From: Calonectria ilicicola
Lineage: Eukaryota; Ascomycota; Sordariomycetes; Hypocreales; Nectriaceae
Direction: 5' to 3'
DNA: 64,000 bases
Assembly: GCA_020809705.1 (NCBI GenBank)
Contig: CP085833.1
Span: forward strand, 3,534,001 to 3,598,000
The position numbers and the translations under genes were made by a program. Below the pieces are notes generated by a model that worked only from the letters and a program-made list of their open reading frames with translations, was not told where the DNA came from and made no database searches. Positions 59,204 through 64,000 of the stretch are shown here, piece after piece. How positions within the stretch are numbered: the stretch's first letter is position 1; each line of letters starts with the position of its first letter.

Positions 59204-62200
59204 ATGCCTAACGGAGCCATAGAGGTCATTGAGATCATTGATGATGACACTGATACTTTAGGACCCGGTGAAGATATTTTGCCCACCGGTGGTGCCGGCG
59301 CACAGAAAAGAAAGCTTGAAGACGATTTTTCTGAGAAGGTCCAGTGGACGGATGATGATGACGACGTGCCTTTAAAACCAAAAAAGCGTAAAGGAAAACG
59401 AAAATCTACAGCTAAAAAGAAAAACGATACGGATAAAGGGACTAAAGCCGAGACGGAAGACGATTTTGCCTTCGCTGGAGTCCCCGAGTATGTCCAGGAA
59501 AGGAGACGTGATTTCGATGCGAACAGAAAGCTTCACCATGACGTTGCCCTCATGTTACCGCCTGACTATTCGGGTATCCATTTTGAGGAGAACGAAAGAT
59601 TAGAGCAACTCGAAGAAAGGCCGAAATTCGACGAGAATAGCGGCGTAAAACCTTCAAGACCATACAAAGACATTGAACTCCCCCAGTCGGCTGGCCTCAT
59701 TCCAGCATCAATTGCTCAGTATCTTCGAGACTACCAAGTGGCTGGTGTAGAGTTTCTTCATCGCAAATTTGTATACCAAGAAGGCGGGATATTGGGCGAC
59801 GATATGGGCCTTGGAAAGACGGTTCAGGTTGCAGCGTTCTTAACTGCGGCTTTTGGTAAAACCGGTGATGAGCGAGATGCCAAGCGCATGCGACAAGTTC
59901 GCCATCATATCGATCGATGGTACCCGAGAGTCTTGATTATCTGCCCCGGTTCCTTGATTATGAATTGGAAGAACGAATTAAATCGCTGGGGTTGGTGGCA
60001 TGTTGATATATTTCACGGTGCCAATAAAGAAGACATACTTGGTATGGCACGAGCGGGACGCCTGGAAATTATGATCACAACCTATGACACCTACAAGAAT
60101 AGTAGGAGTTCAGTCAACATGGTTCAATGGGATGCAGTGGTTGCCGACGAGTGCCATAGACTCAAAGATCGTTACTCGGAAACTACAAAGGCCCTCAACG
60201 AAGTTAACTCTCTCTGTCGCATTGGTCTTACTGGCACAGCCATCCAAAACAAGTACGAAGAACTCTGGACGCTCCTGGACTGGACGAATCCTGGGCATTT
60301 TGGGACTATTGCAGAGTGGACGCAAGCAGTGACCAAACCTTTGACGGTAGGGCAGTCTTACGACGCAACGGTCGCCCAGCTCAGTCTTGCAAGACAGACA
60401 GCTAGGAAACTTGTGGAGAACCTTTTGCCTCGCTACTTTTTGCGGAGGATGAAGACACTAATTGCACACCAATTGCCCAAGAAGACTGATAGAGTAGTCT
60501 TTTGCCCGCTCACCGATTTGCAGCGTGATGCCTACGAGAATTTTCTTGATAGTCACGAAGTTAGAACTTTGAGAGCCATCTCTGAACCGTGCTGTGACGG
60601 GAAAAAGAAGGGATGGTGCTGCGGTACCCAGCTACCTAACGGGAATCGATGGCAGAATGCAGTGTTTCCCAGCATGACCGTTTTGCAAAAGCTCGCAAAT
60701 CACCTCACCCTTCTGATCCCTAATACTACCGATCTGCAAGACAAGCACGAATCGGAGCTCATGACGCTCAAGACATGTGTACCAGATACCTGGAAGACTC
60801 TTTATGACAACCGCGATCTTATCAAGAATCTGGTCAATCCGGAATTTTGCGGCAAGTGGAAAGTTATGAAGAAACTTCTCAAGTTTTGGCATAGCAATGG
60901 AGACAAGGTGCTTGTTTTCTCACACAGCGTGCGACTCCTTCGGATTCTTCATCACCTTTTCACAAACACCAGCTATTCCGTCAGTTATCTGGACGGGTCG
61001 CTGAGCTACGAACAGCGGCAGGAGGTTGTTGATACGTTCAACTCCGATCCCACGCAGTTTGTTTTCCTCATTTCGACTAAAGCTGGTGGTGTGGGCCTCA
61101 ACATTACTTCGGCAAACAAGGTGGTTATTGTTGATCCGCACTGGAATCCCTCCTACGACTTGCAGGCGCAAGACCGAGCTTATCGCATTGGTCAAACGAG
61201 GGACGTTGAAGTCTTTAGACTGATTTCACTTGGAACAATCGAGGAAATAGTCTATGCGCGTCAAATTTACAAGCAACAGCAGGCTAATATTGGTTATACG
61301 GCATCGTCTGAACGACGATACTTTAGAGGTGTCCAGCAAGACACCGAAAGAAAGGGAGAGATTTTCGGACTGGGAAACATCTTCACATATCACAATGAGA
61401 GCGGCCTGCTTCAAGATATCGTCAACAAAACGAATATTGCAGAGGCTAAAGCGGGCGTACGTCTTGTTGATGTCGACATGGAAAAAGCAGCCAAGGACGA
61501 CGAGACTCTTGCGATAGGAAAGCAAGAAGAAGGAGATAATGAAGATGGCGGAATGAGTCAATTGGCAGCAATATTGACGGCAGAGAACCAAAAAAAGATG
61601 GTGGAATCCAGAAAGGCAAAAGCACCGAAAACTGACGCGATTCAAGCTATCCTTACGTCTACAGGTGTCGAGTATACGCATAATAATTCGGAAGTGATTG
61701 GGTCCTCGAAAGTTGAGGAGCAACTCTCTCGCCGTGCAGAAATGACCTCATATTCCGAAGGGGACCTAGAGGGACAAAGCACCTTGTTTGATAATAGCCA
61801 AAATGATTCCAGAGATGGATTACACGGTACTTACAACCCCCCAGAAGACGTGAGACTCCGCCAATTCTGTGAAATGGCACGAGAGTTTGGGTTTGTGAAC
61901 ACAACGGAGTTTGCGCTCGTGGTAGAAAATTGGACACAAGAGTCGAGGAGGAATTGTTTGAATACCTTTTATAAGAGACGAAGGGCTAAGCTGGTTAGTC
62001 AGGGGCTCATCAATGACGACAAGGGAAAGACACCACAAAAGGTGAAAGAGGAGCCCAAGTCCAATGGTGGGGTCAAGGGAGAATCTCTGAAGTTGGAGGT
62101 GGATCACCAAGAAGAAAGCATCAAAAGGGAAAAGACTAAGGATGAAGTCAAAGGTGAACCAGTTAAGATTGAGGATATCAAAAGCGCACTCATCAAGGAA

Positions 62201-62335
62201 GAAGCCGGCTGCGTCGATGAGCCTGATCAGAAGACATCGACCAAGGCTGAGGAGAAGAATATGGCTAACATGGAAGGATCAAGTAAGATGACTTCCATCT
62301 TCCTTTCAGATGATGATGACGATGATGAGCTTTGA
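59204..62335 (+). CDS. SNF2-family ATPase, ERCC6L2-like
   Basis: Intronless, 1043 residues. DNA-dependent ATPase/translocase of the Rad26/ERCC6 group; vertebrate ERCC6L2 acts in DNA end joining and repair. Motifs: LRDYQVAGVEFLHR (Q-like), GGILGDDMGLGKT (Walker A, about 194-206), ICPGSLIMNWKNEL, VVADECHRLKD (motif II as DECH, about 312), LTGTAIQN, then FSHSVRLLRILHHLF, YLDGSLSYEQRQ, STKAGGVGLNIT and QAQDRAYRIGQ. EEIVYARQIYKQQ and ERRYFRGVQ, then GEIFGLGNIF, are close to the ERCC6L2 pattern. The N-terminus has a SUMO-interaction-like VIEIIDDD. The tail (about 947-1000) has seven psi-K-x-E motifs, and the protein ends IFLSDDDDDD. Single exon in a region of split genes. Confidence 0.9.
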   Translation: MPNGAIEVIEIIDDDTDTLGPGEDILPTGGAGAQKRKLEDDFSEKVQWTDDDDDVPLKPKKRKGKRKSTAKKKNDTDKGTKAETEDDFAFAGVPEYVQERRRDFDANRKLHHDVALMLPPDYSGIHFEENERLEQLEERPKFDENSGVKPSRPYKDIELPQSAGLIPASIAQYLRDYQVAGVEFLHRKFVYQEGGILGDDMGLGKTVQVAAFLTAAFGKTGDERDAKRMRQVRHHIDRWYPRVLIICPGSLIMNWKNELNRWGWWHVDIFHGANKEDILGMARAGRLEIMITTYDTYKNSRSSVNMVQWDAVVADECHRLKDRYSETTKALNEVNSLCRIGLTGTAIQNKYEELWTLLDWTNPGHFGTIAEWTQAVTKPLTVGQSYDATVAQLSLARQTARKLVENLLPRYFLRRMKTLIAHQLPKKTDRVVFCPLTDLQRDAYENFLDSHEVRTLRAISEPCCDGKKKGWCCGTQLPNGNRWQNAVFPSMTVLQKLANHLTLLIPNTTDLQDKHESELMTLKTCVPDTWKTLYDNRDLIKNLVNPEFCGKWKVMKKLLKFWHSNGDKVLVFSHSVRLLRILHHLFTNTSYSVSYLDGSLSYEQRQEVVDTFNSDPTQFVFLISTKAGGVGLNITSANKVVIVDPHWNPSYDLQAQDRAYRIGQTRDVEVFRLISLGTIEEIVYARQIYKQQQANIGYTASSERRYFRGVQQDTERKGEIFGLGNIFTYHNESGLLQDIVNKTNIAEAKAGVRLVDVDMEKAAKDDETLAIGKQEEGDNEDGGMSQLAAILTAENQKKMVESRKAKAPKTDAIQAILTSTGVEYTHNNSEVIGSSKVEEQLSRRAEMTSYSEGDLEGQSTLFDNSQNDSRDGLHGTYNPPEDVRLRQFCEMAREFGFVNTTEFALVVENWTQESRRNCLNTFYKRRRAKLVSQGLINDDKGKTPQKVKEEPKSNGGVKGESLKLEVDHQEESIKREKTKDEVKGEPVKIEDIKSALIKEEAGCVDEPDQKTSTKAEEKNMANMEGSSKMTSIFLSDDDDDDEL

Positions 62336-62508
62336 CGGAAAATAATGTTTTTCTCTCTTTTTTTTTTTAGATTAGATACCCCAGGCACAGCGAGGCTCGC
62401 GCCTTGATGACTATGATCTGCTGCCCTTGAAGAATACTGCCGATCACTTGGCCACTTAAACATGCTACTTTTTGTATAATAATTGAACAATTAGGTAATC
62501 GAGATGGC
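62336..62508. terminator. Short convergent 3' region
   Basis: 173 bp between the stops of the ERCC6L2-like gene and the methyltransferase, with a T tract at about 62357-62369. The transcripts may overlap at their 3' ends. Confidence 0.5.
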
Positions 62509-63476
62509 TTATTTGGTCAAAGTTCCAAGAACATGAGGAAGACAGTGGTAAACCGGCTCATCTGGAGGCTGACACAGATCAATCTTTTCCCATGCACCAG
62601 CTTCTCTCAAGGTCTTGCCCGTGGCACGGCAAAGTTCACATCCACCAAGACATGTTGGCCAAAACAGGTTAATGAATCCTGGATAGAAGAATTCGTCAGT
62701 GTGTTACTGGTGACAAGGTGCGGGATGTACCTACGTTGGTAGAGCCACATGAGGATACCTCCTCGCTCAACCCGGACGTGCTCGTACGCATACCATCGCC
62801 CGCCTTTCTTGAGATAATCGTATAGGAGACGAATGTTCTTTTCTGGCTCAGGGATACTGCACAGGCAAAGAATTGACACAATGCAGTCGACGCTGCCAGG
62901 CTCGATGCGGCCGTCCCAGGCGTCTGGGTTGTTGAAATCCTCGATACCGACGGGTACTACCTGATACAAGTCCTCCATTCCGAGATCCTTTACACGCTGT
63001 CGCAGGGCTGCGGAAGACTTTGGGTTTGGCTCAATTCCGTATACACGCTTCAGGGGAGATGACTTTCGCTGTCTGACTTCCCCGTCACCAATCTCTGCCA
63101 CGGCGGTAGTGCTGGCTCTCTTGTTGACTTTGGCGAATACATCTGCCCACATGCCCGTGCCTGCTCCAATCTCCAAGACAATCCCGCTGATGGGCTCGCC
63201 GACGACCTCGTCACTGACTTGGGCGTTTGTGATGCGGCCCTCGAGGAGGGGAATAACACGCCTCTCCGCACCGGACTTGACCTGGGGGCCGGCGGCGGCC
63301 CAAAAATTGCCAAACCATGCCTCTTTAAAAGCCGAGGGCCAGAGGAGCGTGCCAAAGTTACCACCTTTGATAAGCTGCACTACAGTGGTGGGGAGGAACT
63401 TGACAGAAAAGAACATGAATGGCCATGGGTCGACGAGGAAGACGACGGCCTCCTTGAGTGTGTCCCAAGTGGTCAT
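62509..63476 (-). CDS. Membrane-anchored class I methyltransferase (METTL7-like)
   Basis: Exons 62735-63476 and 62509-62678 (56-nt intron) encode 303 residues; the junction CAAC|GA gives the motif QRFINLFWPT. An N-terminal hydrophobic stretch (VVFLVDPWPFMFFSVKFLPT) looks like a membrane anchor. The SAM site is IVLEIGAGTGMWADVF (about residues 99-113), with VYGIEPNP (acidic ribose position) and SVDCIVSILCLCSIPEPE (motif IV region). The Cys-containing end GGCELCRATGKTLREAG resembles METTL7-type lipid-droplet/ER methyltransferases, known in animals as thiol methyltransferases. The fungal substrate is unknown. The ATG at 63476 is preceded by a possible 3' splice site in the leader, so a 5' UTR intron may exist. 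Confidence 0.85.
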
Positions 63477-64000
63477 CTTGGCTGACGGCTTGCCGCTGTT
63501 GAGAGCGGAACCTGTGAAGCACAATCAATTATGGGACCAAAAGCAAGGGACTGGAGTAAAGTGTGTGTGTGTGTGTGAAGTGAGGAACAAGGATGCAATT
63601 CGGATGTGTTCCCGTGTAAGTGGGAGAGATGGGGCTCGGGGCGCTTATTTATCAGCTCCGTCCAGTCAGGGTCGGATTTGATTCGGCTTCAGATCTCGGC
63701 TTTGAGTAGAGCCGATCCGCCAACCAGCACCATTGACTTACATCAGCGTTGAATGGATGCGGCACCAGCTGGGGTCATATCTTGGAGCTTGGATTTTTTG
63801 TTCTTTACTGGCGTGAAATCACGCTCTGATCATTCTATTGGTTTGAGACATAAAGCCCAACCATGCCATTCGCTGCTGTTGGGCAACATCGGGTCAGCCG
63901 GAGTGTGGGAAGGGCCAATCTAGATGATGAGATGCATTCACGGTTCCTATGGATTTTCTTTCAATTTACAGGTAACTAACTCGTGGCTGCGTCAAACATT
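63477..64000. promoter_or_regulatory. Methyltransferase leader and promoter
   Basis: Upstream region of the methyltransferase with a (GT)8 microsatellite and a candidate 3' splice acceptor (CTTCACAG on the minus strand, ending at about 63516) for a leader intron. No other gene within the window edge. Confidence 0.5.
63561..63577. repeat. (GT)8 microsatellite
   Basis: Eight and a half GT units in the methyltransferase leader; CA-rich on the gene's sense strand. Confidence 0.9.

Overview
The window is chromosomal DNA of a filamentous ascomycete, and the protein set fits a Sordariomycete, probably Hypocreales. The evidence is short GT-AG introns (mostly about 45-180 nt), long gene-free spacers with pyrimidine-rich leaders, single-copy fungal genes (Axl2, Ccz1, Atg7, Gpi11, Pmp3, Swe1/Wee1), an Asp f 7-type secreted protein, and fungus-only families (CorA-like, ULD-like, multi-spanning membrane proteins). 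The lineage call is an inference from protein resemblance; no rRNA, tRNA or mitochondrial marker was found to confirm it. No intact transposon, CRISPR array or virus was seen.

Layout. 1-16 kb: a PP2C phosphatase of the Ptc2/Ptc3 type (cut by the window start), axl2, a METTL21/Efm6-type lysine methyltransferase, an Asp f 7-like secreted protein and ccz1. 16-25.5 kb: a more fungus-specific stretch holding a CorA-like membrane protein, a large glycosylated membrane protein of an unnamed fungal family and a ubiquitin-like-domain (ULD-like) protein, with AT-richer spacers. 27-37 kb: a kelch protein with an acidic insert, the 24 kDa complex I subunit, and a convergent pair made of a 4-coumarate-CoA-ligase-like enzyme and a DAO-type FAD oxidoreductase. 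38-50 kb: Swe1/Wee1 kinase, a 4.2 kb spacer, dCMP deaminase and Atg7. 51-64 kb: Pmp3, Gpi11, a tiny mitochondrial-type protein, a secreted or type I membrane protein, an ERCC6L2-like SNF2 ATPase and a membrane-anchored methyltransferase.

The genes do not form one operon-like system. They fall into themes: endolysosomal traffic and autophagy (ccz1, atg7), cell cycle and genome upkeep (ptc2, wee1, dcd1, ERCC6L2-like), cell surface and polarity (axl2, Asp f 7-like, gpi11, pmp3) and mitochondria (nuo-24, the 86-residue protein). The convergent CoA ligase and FAD oxidoreductase are the only pair that looks metabolically linked.

Gene models were assembled by hand. Each spliced model keeps the reading frame across every junction, and coding lengths were checked for divisibility by three. 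The most notable observations are a dense block of SUMO-acceptor motifs flanked by SUMO-interacting motifs in the ERCC6L2-like protein, a 102-codon ORF whose stop overlaps the dcd1 start (TAATG), several very short first coding exons, and unnamed membrane and mitochondrial proteins.
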